Positions 43,215-54,249 of a DNA stretch of 64,000 bases are shown here, piece by piece (positions within the stretch are counted from its first letter, which is position 1; the number at the start of each line of letters is the position of its first letter). Source of the stretch: Eledone cirrhosa. Taxonomy: Eukaryota; Mollusca; Cephalopoda; Octopoda; Eledonidae. Location of the stretch: the NCBI GenBank assembly GCA_964016885.1, contig OZ024741.1:30962635-31026634 (forward strand). Direction: 5' to 3'. The notes beneath the pieces were generated by a model. It saw nothing but the letters and a program-made list of their open reading frames with translations. It did no database searches and had not been told where the DNA came from. The translations under genes were made by a program, and so were the position numbers.

Positions 43215-46200
43215 TTGATTCCTTCAATACATCATTACAGTCATACTTCCTTTCCACTCCTTCCTTCAATACATCATTACAGTCATACTTCCTTCCACTC
43301 CTTCCTTCAATACATCATTACAGTCATACTTCCTTCCACTCCTTCCTTCCTTCAATACATCATTACAGTCATACTTCCTTCCACTCCTTCCTTCCCTCGT
43401 TCATTACATCATTACAGTCATACTTCCTTCCACTCCTTCCTTGATTCCTTCAATACATCATTACAGTCATACTTCCTTTCCACTCCTTCCTTCAATACAT
43501 CATTACAGTCATACTTCCTTTCCACTCCTTCCTTCAATACATCATTACGGTCATACTTCCTTCCACTCCTTCCTTCCTTCAATACATCATTACAGTCATA
43601 CTTCCTTCCACTCCTTCCTTCCTTCAATGCATCATTACAGTCATACTTCCTTCCACTCCTTCCTTCCTTCAATACATCATTACAGTCGTACTTCCTTCCA
43701 CTCCTTCCTTCCCTCCTTCAATACATCATTACATACATACTTCCTTCCACTCCTTCCTTCCTTCAATACATCATTACAGTCATACTTTCTTCCACTCCTT
43801 CCTTCCCTCCTTCAATACATCCTTACAGTCATATTTCCATCCACTCCTTCCTTCCTTCAATACATCATTACAGTCATACTTCCTTCCACTCCTTCCTTCC
43901 CTCCTTCAATACATCATTACAGTCATACTTCCTTCCACTCCTTCCTTCCTTCAATACATCACTACAGTCATACTTCCTTCCACCCTTTCCTTCATTCCTT
44001 CAATACATCATTACAGTCATACTTCCTTCCACTCCTTCCTTCCTTCAATACATCATTACAGTCATACTTCCTTCCACTCCTTCCTTCCTTCAATACATCA
44101 TTACAGACATACTTCCTTCCACTCCTTCCTTCCTTCAATACATCATTACAGTCATAATTCCTTCCACTCCTTCCTTCCTTCAATACATCATTACAGTCAT
44201 AATTCCTTCCACTCCTTCCTTCCTTCAATACATCATTACAGTCATACTTCCTTCCTCTCCTTCCTTCCTTCCTTCAATACATCATTACAGACATACTTCC
44301 TTCCACTCCTTCCTTCCTTCAATACATCATTACAGACATACTTCCTTCCACTCCTTCCTTCCTTCAATACATCATTACAGTCATACTTCCTTCCACCCCT
44401 TCCTTCCTTCCTTCAATACATCATTACAGACATACTTCCTTCCACTCCTTCCTTCCTTCAATACATCGTTACAGTCATATTTCTTTCCACTCCTTCCTTC
44501 CTTCCTTCAATACATCATTACAGTCATACTTCCTTCCACTCCTTCCTTCCTTCAATACATCATTACAGACATACTTCCTTCCACTCCTTCCTTGCTTCAA
44601 TACATCATTGCAGTCATACTTCCTTCCACTCCTTCCTTCCTTCCTTCAATACATCATTACAGTCATACTTCCTTCCACTCCTTCCTTCCTTCTTTCAATA
44701 CATCATTACAGACATACTTCCTTCCACTCCTTCCTTCCTTCAATACATCATTACAGTCATACTTCCTTTCACTCCTTCCCTCTTTCAGTACATCATTACA
44801 GTCATACTTTCTTCCACTCCTTCCTTCCCTCCTTCAATACATCCTTACAGTCATATTTCCATCCACTCCTTCCTTCCTTCAATACATCATTACAGTCATA
44901 CTTCCTTCCACTCCTTCCTTCCCTCCTTCAATACATCATTACAGTCATACTTCCTTCCACTCCTTTCTTCCCTCCTTCAATACATCATTACAGTCATACT
45001 TCCTTCCACTCCTTCCTTCCTTCAATACATCATTACAGTCATACTTCCTTCCACTCCTTCCTTCCTTCAATACATCATTACAGACATACTTCCTTCCACT
45101 CCTTCCTTCCTTCCTTCAATACATCATTACAGTCATACTTCCTTCCACCCTTTCCTTCATTCCTTCAATACATCATTACATACATACTTCCTTCCACTCC
45201 TTCCTTGCTTCAATACATCATTACTGTCATACTTCCTTCCACTCCTTCCTTCCTTCCTTCCTTCAATACATCATTACAGTCATACTTCCTTCCACTCCTT
45301 CCTTCCTTCTTTCAATACATCATTACAGACATACTTCCTTCCACTCCTTCCTTCCTTCAATACATCATTACAGTCATACTTCCTTCCACTCCTTCCTTCC
45401 CTCCTTCAATACATCATTACAGTCATACTTCCTTCCACTCCTTTCTTCCCTCCTTCAATACATCATTACAGTCATACTTCCTTCCACTCCTTCCTTCCTT
45501 CAATACATCATTACAGTCATACTTCCTTCCACCCTTTCCTTCATTCCTTCAATACATCATTACAGTCATACTTCCTTCCACTCCTTCCTTCCTTCAATAC
45601 ATCATTACAGTCATACTTCCTTCCACTCCTTCCTTCCTTCAATACATCATTACAGTCATACTTCCTTCCACCCTTTCCTTCATTCCTTCAATACATCATT
45701 ACAGTCATACTTCCTTCCACTCCTTCCTTCCTTCAATACATCATTACAGTCATACTTCCTTCCACTCCTTCCTTCCTTCAATACATCATTACAGACATAC
45801 TTCCTTCCACTCCTTCCTTCCTTCAATACATCATTACAGTCATAATTCCTTCCACTCCTTCCTTCCTTCAATACATCATTACAGTCATAATTCCTTCCAC
45901 TCCTTCCTTTCTTCAATACATCATTACAGTCATACTTCCTTCCTCTCCTTCCTTCCTTCCTTCAATACATTATTACAGACATACTTCCTTCCACTCCTTC
46001 CTTCCTTCAATACATCATTACAGACATACTTCCTTCCACTCCTTCCTTCCTTCCTTCAATACATCATTACAGTCATACTTCCTTCCACTCCTTCCTTCCT
46101 TCAATACATCATTACAGACATACTTCCTTCCACTCCTTCCTTGCTTCAATACATCATTGCAGTCATACTTCCTTCCACTCCTTCCTTCCTTCCTTCAATA

Positions 46201-49200
46201 CATCATTACAGACATACTTCCTTCCACTCCTTCCTTCCTTCCTTCAATACATCATTACAGTCATACTTCCTTCCACTCCTTCCTTCCTTCAATACATCAT
46301 TACAGACATACTTCCTTCCACTCCTTCCTTGCTTCAATACATCATTGCAGTCATACTTCCTTCCACTCCTTCCTTCCTTCCTTCAATACATCATTACAGT
46401 CATACTTCCTTCCACTCCTTCCTTCCTTCTTTCAATACATCATTACAGACATACTTCCTTCCACTCCTTCCTTCCTTCAATACATCATTACAGTCATACT
46501 TCCTTCCACTCCTTCCTTCCTTCCTTCAATACATCATTACAGTCATACTTCCTTCCACTCCTTCCTTCCCTCCTTCCTTCAATACATCATTACAGTCATA
46601 CTTCCTTCCACTCCTTCCTTCCCTCGTTCATTACATCATTACAGTCATACTTCCTTCCACTCCTTCCTTGATTCCTTCAATACATCATTACAGTCATACT
46701 TCCTTTCCACTCCTTCCTTCAATACATCATTACAGTCATACTTCCTTCCACTCCTTCCTTCAATACATCATTACAGTCATACTTCCTTCCACTCCTTCCT
46801 TCCTTCAATACATCATTACAGTCATACTTCCTTCCACTCCTTCCTTCCCTCGTTCATTACATCATTACAGTCATACTTCCTTCCACTCCTTCCTTGATTC
46901 CTTCAATACATCATTACAGTCATACTTCCTTTCCACTCCTTCCTTCAATACATCATTACAGTCATACTTCCTTCCACTCCTTCCTTCAATACATCATTAC
47001 AGTCATACTTCCTTCCACTCCTTCCTTCCTTCAATACATCATTACAGTCATACTTCCTTCCACTCCTTCCTTCCCTCGTTCATTACATCATTACAGTCAT
47101 ACTTCCTTCCACTCCTTCCTTGATTCCTTCAATACATCATTACAGTCATACTTCCTTTCCACTCCTTCCTTCAATACATCATTACAGTCATACTTCCTTT
47201 CCACTCCTTCCTTCAATACATCATTACGGTCATACTTCCTTCCACTCCTTCCTTCCTTCAATACATCATTACAGTCATACTTCCTTCCACTCCTTCCTTC
47301 CTTCAATGCATCATTACAGTCATACTTCCTTCCACTCCTTCCTTCCTTCAATACATCATTACAGTCGTACTTCCTTCCACTCCTTCCTTCCCTCCTTCAA
47401 TACATCATTACATACATACTTCCTTCCACTCCTTCCTTCCTTCAATACATCATTACAGTCATACTTTCTTCCACTCCTTCCTTCCCTCCTTCAATACATC
47501 CTTACAGTCATATTTCCATCCACTCCTTCCTTCCTTCAATACATCATTACAGTCATACTTCCTTCCACTCCTTCCTTCCCTCCTTCAATACATCATTACA
47601 GTCATACTTCCTTCCACTCCTTCCTTCCTTCAATACATCACTACAGTCATACTTCCTTCCACCCTTTCCTTCATTCCTTCAATACATCATTACAGTCATA
47701 CTTCCTTCCACTCCTTCCTTCCTTCAATACATCATTACAGTCATACTTCCTTCCACTCCTTCCTTCCTTCAATACATCATTACAGACATACTTCCTTCCA
47801 CTCCTTCCTTCCTTCAATACATCATTACAGTCATAATTCCTTCCACTCCTTCCTTCCTTCAATACATCATTACAGTCATAATTCCTTCCACTCCTTCCTT
47901 CCTTCAATACATCATTACAGTCATACTTCCTTCCTCTCCTTCCTTCCTTCCTTCAATACATCATTACAGACATACTTCCTTCCACTCCTTCCTTCCTTCA
48001 ATACATCATTACAGACATACTTCCTTCCACTCCTTCCTTCCTTCAATACATCATTACAGTCATACTTCCTTCCACCCCTTCCTTCCTTCCTTCAATACAT
48101 CATTACAGACATACTTCCTTCCACTCCTTCCTTCCTTCAATACATCGTTACAGTCATATTTCTTTCCACTCCTTCCTTCCTTCCTTCAATACATCATTAC
48201 AGTCATACTTCCTTCCACTCCTTCCTTCCTTCAATACATCATTACAGACATACTTCCTTCCACTCCTTCCTTACTTCAATACATCATTGCAGTCATACTT
48301 CCTTCCACTCCTTCCTTCCTTCCTTCAATACATCATTACAGTCATACTTCCTTCCACTCCTTCCTTCCTTCTTTCAATACATCATTACAGACATACTTCC
48401 TTCCACTCCTTCCTTCCTTCAATACATCATTACAGTCATACTTCCTTTCACTCCTTCCCTCTTTCAGTACATCATTACAGTCATACTTTCTTCCACTCCT
48501 TCCTTCCCTCCTTCAATACATCCTTACAGTCATATTTCCATCCACTCCTTCCTTCCTTCAATACATCATTACAGTCATACTTCCTTCCACTCCTTCCTTC
48601 CCTCCTTCAATACATCATTACAGTCATACTTCCTTCCACTCCTTTCTTCCCTCCTTCAATACATCATTACAGTCATACTTCCTTCCACTCCTTCCTTCCT
48701 TCAATACATCATTACAGTCATACTTCCTTCCACTCCTTCCTTCCTTCAATACATCATTACAGACATACTTCCTTCCACTCCTTCCTTCCTTCCTTCAATA
48801 CATCATTACAGTCATACTTCCTTCCACCCTTTCCTTCATTCCTTCAATACATCATTACATACATACTTCCTTCCACTCCTTCCTTGCTTCAATACATCAT
48901 TACTGTCATACTTCCTTCCACTCCTTCCTTCCTTCCTTCAATACATCATTACAGTCATACTTCCTTCCACTCCTTCCTTCCTTCAATACATCATTACAGT
49001 CATACTTCCTTCCACTCCTTCCTTCCTTCAATACATCATTACAGACATACTTCCTTCCACTCCTTCCTTCCTTCAATACATCATTACAGACATACTTCCT
49101 TCCACTCCTTCCTTCCTTCAATACATCATTACAGTCATAATTCCTTCCACTCCTTCCTTCCTTCAATACATCATTACAGTCATAATTCCTTCCACTCCTT

Positions 49201-49211
49201 CCTTTCTTCAA
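43215..49211 (+). repeat. 3,679-bp tandem duplication with 226-bp subunits
   Basis: A marker variant, CCTTGATTCCTTC, which creates in-frame TGA, starts at 43,215, 43,441, 46,668, 46,894 and 47,120. Adjacent copies are spaced 226 bp, and the two groups are 3,679 bp apart. From 43.2 to about 45.2 kb the monomer order is repeated at 46.9-48.9 kb. Further right the offset becomes 3,295 bp (45.7-46.1 versus 49.0-49.4 kb), so a block was lost or gained. The left group has two 226-bp units and the right group three. Confidence 0.87.
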
Positions 49212-50148
49212 TACATCATTACAGTCATACTTCCTTCCTCTCCTTCCTTCCTTCCTTCAATACATTATTACAGACATACTTCCTTCCACTCCTTCCTTCC
49301 TTCAATACATCATTACAGACATACTTCCTTCCACTCCTTCCTTCCTTCCTTCAATACATCATTACAGTCATACTTCCTTCCACTCCTTCCTTCCTTCAAT
49401 ACATCATTACAGACATACTTCCTTCCACTCCTTCCTTCCTTCAATACATCATTACAGACATACTTCCTTCCACTCCTTCCTTCCTTCCTTCAATACATCA
49501 TTACAGTCATACTTCCTTCCACTCCTTCCTTCCTTCAATACATCATTACAGTCATACTTCCTTCCACTCCTTCCTTCCTTCAATACATCATTACAGACAT
49601 ACTTCCTTCCACTCCTTCCTTGCTTCAATACATCATTACTGTCATACTTCCTTCCACTCCTTCCTTCCTTCCTTCAATACATCATTACAGTCATACTTCC
49701 TTCCACTCCTTCCTTCCTTCAATACATCATTACAGTCATACTTCCTTCCACTCCTTCCTTCCTTCAATACATCATTACAGACATACTTCCTTCCACTCCT
49801 TCCTTGCTTCAATACATCATTACTGTCATACTTCCTTCCACTCCTTCCTTCCCTCCTACAATACATCATTACAGTCATACTTCCTTCGACTCCTTCCTTG
49901 CTTCAATACATCATTGCAGTCATACTTCCTTCCACTCCTTCCTTCCTTCCTTCAATACATCATTACAGTCATACTTCCTTCCACTCCTTCCTTCCTTCTT
50001 TCAATACATCATTACAGACATACTTCCTTCCACTCCTTCCTTCCTTCAATACATCATTACAGTCATACTTCCTTCCACTCCTTCCTTCCTTCCTTCAATA
50101 CATCATTACAGTCATACTTCCTTCCACTCCTTCCTTCCCTCCTTCAAT

Positions 50149-50206
50149 ACATTGATTAATTGAGCAACAACAATTTTCTTATCTATTACTTTAGATTTAT
50201 TCCCTT
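50149..50206. other. Junction spacer between satellite and T/G block
   Basis: About 58 bp of non-repetitive AT-rich sequence separates the end of the pyrimidine-rich array from the GTT/GGT block. It contains no gene or recognisable element. The array ends abruptly inside a monomer core. Confidence 0.8.
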
Positions 50207-51029
50207 TGTTGTTGTTGTTGTTGGTGTCGTTGTTTTTGTTGTTGGTGTTGTTGTAGTTGTTGTTGTTGGTGGTGGTGGTGGTTATGTTGTTGTTGTTGTT
50301 GGTGGTGTTGTTGTTGTAGTTGTTGGTGGTGGAGGTTGTGGTTATGTTGATGTTGTTGTTGGTGTTGATGTTGTTGTTGTTGTTGTTGTTGTTGTTGGTG
50401 GTGGTTGTGGTTGTGGTGATGTTGTTGTTGTTGGTGGTGGTGGGGGTGGTGTTGTTGTTGTTATTGTTGATGTTGTTGTTGTTGTTGTAGTTGTTGGTGG
50501 TGGTGGTGGTGGTTATGTTGTTGTTGTTTTTGGTGTTGATGTTGTTGTTGTAGTTGTTGGTGTTGGTGGTTTTGGTGATGTTGTTGTTGTTGTTGGTGTT
50601 GATGTTGTTGTTGTTGTTTTTGTTTTTAGTGGTGGTGGTGAGCTTGATGTTGTTGGTGGTGTTGGTGTTGTCGTCGTTGTTGTTGCTGTTGATGCTGGTG
50701 GTGGCGCTGTAGTTGTTGATGTTGGTGGTGGTTGTGGTGGTGGTGTTGTTGATGTTGGTGGTGGTGGTGGTGTTGTCGTTGTTGTTTTTGTTGTTTGGTG
50801 GTGGTGATGTTGGTGGTGGTGGTGGTGTTTTCGATGTTGGTGTTGGTGCTAGTGTTGTTGATGTTGGTGGTGGTGGTGGTGTTGTTGTTCGTGTTGGTGG
50901 TGGTGGTGGTGGTGTTGTTCGTGTTAGTGTTGTAGCTGTTGATGTTAGCGTTGGTGTTGTCGTTGTTGTTGTTGGTGGTGGTGGTGGTGTTGGCGGTGGT
51001 GGTGGTGGTGGTGTTGATGTTGGTGGTGG

Positions 51030-51066
<37 letters not shown>

Positions 51067-51120
51067 TTTATTGTTGTTGTTGTCGCTGTTGTTGTTGTTA
51101 TTGTTGTTGTTGTCGATGTT
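50207..51120 (+). repeat. GTT/GGT/GAT trinucleotide block, nearly C-free strand
   Basis: About 0.9 kb of degenerate trinucleotide repeat built from GTTGTTGTT runs and GGTGGTGGTGG runs, with GAT interspersed. The top strand has almost no C and few A. It stays open as Val/Gly-rich or Leu/Met-rich frames of up to about 215 codons. This is expected from composition and is not evidence for a protein. Repeated GGTGG runs could support two-layer G-quadruplex or triplex structures, which is inference. Confidence 0.93.
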
Positions 51121-51213
51121 TACTTCGGGAGATCATTCATTAATTTTCGTCTTAATTGTATTTTTTAGAAAGTAAACCCGTTTGAAAGGTCAGATGCATG
51201 CTAACACATACAA

Positions 51214-51330
51214 GTATGTATGTATGTATGTATGTATGTATGTATGTATGTATGTATGTATGTATGTATGTATGCATTTATGTATGTATGCGTGTATGTA
51301 TGCATGTAGCCATGTATGTATGTATGCATG
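51214..51330 (+). repeat. GTAT tetranucleotide microsatellite
   Basis: Uninterrupted GTAT repeats run from 51,214 to about 51,273, then continue with interruptions (GCATTTAT, GCGTGTAT, GCATGTAG) to about 51,330. Both strands give long low-complexity open frames with no coding support. Confidence 0.95.
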
Positions 51331-51377
51331 CATGTTTATATATGTGTTTACGTAATATGGATTTATGGATATACGTA

Positions 51378-51396
51378 TGTATATATATATATATAT
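51378..51396. repeat. Short AT dinucleotide run
   Basis: A perfect alternating AT tract of about 18 bp at the end of the GTAT-rich stretch. Confidence 0.9.
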
Positions 51397-52674
51397 CACC
51401 AGATATAGATTAATTTTGGGGTAGGGTCTAGTGGTGCTGATAATTGCAGAAGAGAAGTATTTTCGGGATTATAGTTATATTGAAAATATGTCGAGAGTTA
51501 AGAATCATCAAGATTCGATTCTTGAAGGAAAAGTTTGATAGGTTGACAAGTAAGAGAATGAATTTATGATGTCCCTTTGTTTAATATTTATTTCGTTAGA
51601 TTTTTGAAGAACTAGCGTTGACATGATTAAATGGATTTTGTATGATGTTACAAAGATTAAAATCGGTTCAAAGCGGCCAGGCTGACAGGCAAAATCATCT
51701 CCATTACAAACGGTTTCCAATATCCAACTAAAATATTAAGGAATGTCCTTCAAAATGACTAAATAGCAATATTTTTCATTTATAAAAACTAAATTACCTC
51801 TGGCCCTCACACATGCTGTGCATTCCGTCTTCCATTATAAATTTCATTTATAAAAACATAACTACTTCTACTTCACACCTTTGTTGTATAGTCATTCTTT
51901 CTACAACTTCTATCATTATTAAACTGTTATACTATTCCTCGGAGTTTATATTGCTTATAGGAATAGAAAAGAACAGATTGTCAGTTCACACCATGGAACC
52001 TATGTTTTCATTGACCTTTCCATCACTAAATCTATTTGCCAGTGGCAGATTTTAACCGAACCGTTATTGATGACACGAAGTGGTATTTGAATTGAAAACG
52101 CACTGAGCCGGTAATATATACCACAAAACATCCCTGAGTGGTCCTTTATTTATCTGCCTGAAAATGTTGAATGCTAATGTTATCTTCGGTTACATTTGAA
52201 CACAAGGCTCTGTGAGCTGGAATACATATCAAGATGTTTAATATAACACGCTCTAACGCTTATACCAGGTGTAACATAATGACCTCATTTACTGGAATAT
52301 TTATAATCACGGGTGAGCACACATACATATTCCTACTGAGATATCTATTCCATTTCTAAATCAAGCTAATCAGAGCTGGAGATCGGGAAATATATCAAGT
52401 ATATCAAACTGTTTAATACTACAACTTGCACTATGCATTTAAAGAATTCACCCTGTTACAAGCATTATGAATTGGTCTCTATTCTGATGATAAGCAATGA
52501 GAAATGGTCAGTTATTCTCTTTTCTCCACTAATTTTAGAGGGCCTCCCATAAAGGTAATGGATGTTGTTATTCTTCTCAATAAATCATAAACAAAATATC
52601 CTCTCTATGTATACATAATAATAAATTTGTTTCTATATTACATTGCAACCGACCCCTTTTTATGTAACTGTAGG
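51397..52674. other. Unassigned AT-rich DNA, no gene seen
   Basis: About 1.3 kb of complex, AT-rich sequence. The longest open frames are 70-80 codons, low in similarity to anything I recognise, and without consistent splice or initiation context. I see no tRNA, known repeat family or inverted ends in it. It may be the oldest, most host-like part of the window. Confidence 0.6.
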
Positions 52675-52976
52675 CAGGGCTGGATTTAGAACTTTGTGAG
52701 CCGGAGGCACTTGAAGGTTTGGGAAGTCCCTCATACGCAAAAAATAGAATACACAGTGCCCCCTCCACAATTTTATATATCAAGTTTAGGGGGCGCAAGT
52801 AATTGGAATTGAAAAGTCCTACATACAGGCATTAAATACAAAAATTATAACCAGTCTAAAACTAAATAGTCTAGCTGAGGGCTCATATAAACTGCTACGG
52901 CCGTCGCTGGTTCCCCACTCACCCCTGCAGAGGTGCTGGGACTATGATCCTCTTGCCCCCATTAAATCCGGCCCTG
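52675..52976. mobile_element. Short TIR element, hAT-like ends (CAGGG...)
   Basis: The left end reads CAGGGCTGGATTTA and the right end reads TAAATCCGGCCCTG, a 14-bp terminal inverted repeat with one mismatch, enclosing 302 bp. CAGGG-type ends are typical of hAT transposons, but the expected 8-bp target duplication is not evident (ACTGTAGG on the left versus GCAGTCGA on the right). The interior has no transposase frame, so this would be a non-autonomous derivative. Superfamily assignment is tentative. Confidence 0.6.
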
Positions 52977-53044
52977 GCAGTCGACATGGAACAGTCGATT
53001 AAAACGTTCTGAGTACTTGTCTCATTCATTATTTCATCAATCCA

Positions 53045-53217
53045 AGGGCGGTGGATTGGCAGTATCGGTAGAGGGTCTGACGCCATGCTCTACAGCAAAG
53101 AGTTACGCCCTTTTATGGCCTGTGTTCAAATCCCGCCGAGGTTAACTTTCCCTTTCATCCTTAACCTGTCGATAAAATAAAGCACCAGTAATACACTGGG
53201 ATAAGGTAGCTAAGCGG
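53045..53217 (+). mobile_element. tRNA-derived SINE, cephalopod type
   Basis: A-box-like GGCAGTATCGGTAGAGGG lies at about 53,059-53,076 and a B box TGTTCAAATCCCGCC at about 53,122-53,136. These form an RNA polymerase III promoter. The body is the AGGTTAACTTTCCCTTTCATCC block followed by CTGTCGATAAAATAAAGCACC. This module is a hallmark of cephalopod genomes from established knowledge. The copy is diverged (the CGGGGTCGATAAA block is changed) and its tail (GGTAGCTAAGCGGC) departs from the other two copies. No clear target duplication is seen. Confidence 0.8.
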
Positions 53218-53343
53218 CAAAGTCGACATTATTTGTACTCTGAATTTAAAAGTATCTAACTATTTAACACAAGATATTTTATTCCACTGTTTTACTGCTT
53301 TGTTTAAACTAACAGCTGTCTCGATGTTAATTATTGTTAATAA

Positions 53344-53430
53344 TTGTTTCTACTTTTGGCACAAGGCCAGCAATTGCTCAGTACATTACTGGTACTTTAT
53401 GTTATCCACCCCGTACATATGAAAGGCAAA
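53344..53430 (-). mobile_element. 5'-truncated SINE copy with 19-bp target duplication
   Basis: Reading the minus strand gives AACTTTGCCTTTCATATGT, then a decayed block, then AAAGTACCAGTAATGTACTG and GCTGGCCTTGTGCCAAAAGT, the 3' half of the same SINE as at 55.57 kb. The A and B boxes are missing, so it is 5'-truncated. It is bracketed by the direct repeat GTTAATTATTGTTAATAAT at 53,326-53,344 and 53,431-53,449, as expected for target-primed insertion. Confidence 0.8.
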
Positions 53431-53513
53431 GTTAATTATTGTTAATAATGTTAATATTGTTTCATTAGTGTCGATAGTGTTACAGAACTAAGAACAAGTT
53501 CATTCAGCCATAA

Positions 53514-54127
53514 TCAACCCCCTTTTAGCGGTACGTAGAAATATATTATACAATATGTCCTCTCCTTCTATATGAAGTAGAGATAAATTTAAAGGAGATA
53601 TGGATGTAAATACTTCGGCCAACTCCATAGATATCTCCTTGTCTTTGTAATGCCTCGTATGTTATTGTTATCGATATTTCAGATCCGTTCTCAGTTGCAA
53701 ACCAATAATGAAAGGTATTCCAGCCATAACTATTCCAGGTTGATTGCAGCTATGATGTAGCACCCAATACATTCATTAATATTTTATATTGCAAGTTGGA
53801 ATAAGGATAATTGTAGCATATGAATATGTCTGCCATTTTAAACAGGGTTGGTAATCACGTAAATTTACCATCTAACTCTACGTTTGTAACCATCTTCTTT
53901 TGGTTTAAAATCCCTAAAGATGATGTGGGACACAACATAGGAGGCATACGACATAACAACAAATGTAGTCACTGAGAAAGTCACAGTGTGTGTGACGAAA
54001 GAGCGTTGAGAATCAACAATTAAACATCCGGTTATTAAAGAAACCAATTGTAGGTTTATAATTAATTTAAGTGAAATCCAACAGGTGCGTGTAGTTTTAT
54101 AGGAATCATATTCCTCACAAAGTATAA

Positions 54128-54164
<37 letters not shown>

Positions 54165-54208
54165 TATTGTATAATATATTTCTACGTACCGCTAAAATGG
54201 AGGTTGAT
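53514..54208. mobile_element. 695-bp TA-flanked TIR element (MITE-like)
   Basis: The two ends are near-perfect inverted repeats of about 44 bp, each beginning ATCAACC and containing TTTTAGCGGTACGTAGAAAT. They differ by one indel and one or two substitutions. Both ends abut a TA dinucleotide (53,512-53,513 and 54,209-54,210), the target duplication typical of Tc1/mariner-type elements. No transposase frame exists inside; the longest open frame is 60 codons. The interior holds an imperfect hairpin (53,592-53,641: AAGGAGATATGGA pairing with TCCATAGATATCTCCTT) and a TA microsatellite next to the right end. It is probably a non-autonomous element mobilised in trans. Confidence 0.8.
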
Positions 54209-54210
54209 TA

Positions 54211-54249
54211 TTTCATTTATATATATATATATATTTATATACTTCTTTT
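54211..54249. repeat. TA-rich spacer
   Basis: A short TA microsatellite between the right end of the TIR element and the adjacent Penelope-like fragment. Confidence 0.8.

Larger units (their letters stand above)
1..50148 (+). repeat. Giant minisatellite array, ~45-bp monomer
   Basis: A continuous tandem array that is already running at base 1 and stops at about 50,148, where the last AATACAT is followed by TGATTAATTG. The commonest monomer is 45 bp: the core AATACATCATTACAGTCATA followed by a CTTCC-rich pyrimidine tract with one CCACTCC interruption. Variants of 41, 44, 46 and 49 bp arise by gain or loss of CTTC/CCTC blocks or one T (CCTTTCCACT). Recurrent point variants are ACAGACATA, ATTATTACAGAC, CATCATCACAG and CATGACAG. 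Array length divided by monomer length gives roughly 1,100 copies. No monomer has a stop codon in any forward frame, so the array reads as SIHHYSHTSFHSFLP, FNTSLQSYFLPLLPS or QYIITVILPSTPSFL repeats. I see no splice, promoter or codon-use signal suggesting a gene. I do not recognise the satellite by name. Confidence 0.98.

Noticed and set aside
1..50148. CRISPR-like array
   Set aside because: Regularly spaced repeats occur, but there are no unique spacers; the whole unit repeats, and the context is eukaryotic.
50160..51168. Val/Gly-rich open frames in the GTT/GGT block
   Set aside because: Low-complexity trinucleotide repeat without stops by composition; no gene structure.
51813..52055. 80-codon frame as a host exon
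   Set aside because: No similarity I recognise, AT-driven composition and no clear splice sites.
53050..53140. A functional tRNA gene
   Set aside because: A and B boxes are present, but the sequence continues into a SINE body and does not fold as a complete tRNA with an acceptor stem; it is the SINE head.
53972..54010. Hammerhead-ribozyme-like hairpin CTGAGAA-GTCACA...TGTGAC-GAAA
   Set aside because: The stem and GAAA are present, but the core should be CTGANGA and the third helix with a cleavage triplet is not evident; likely chance within the TIR element.
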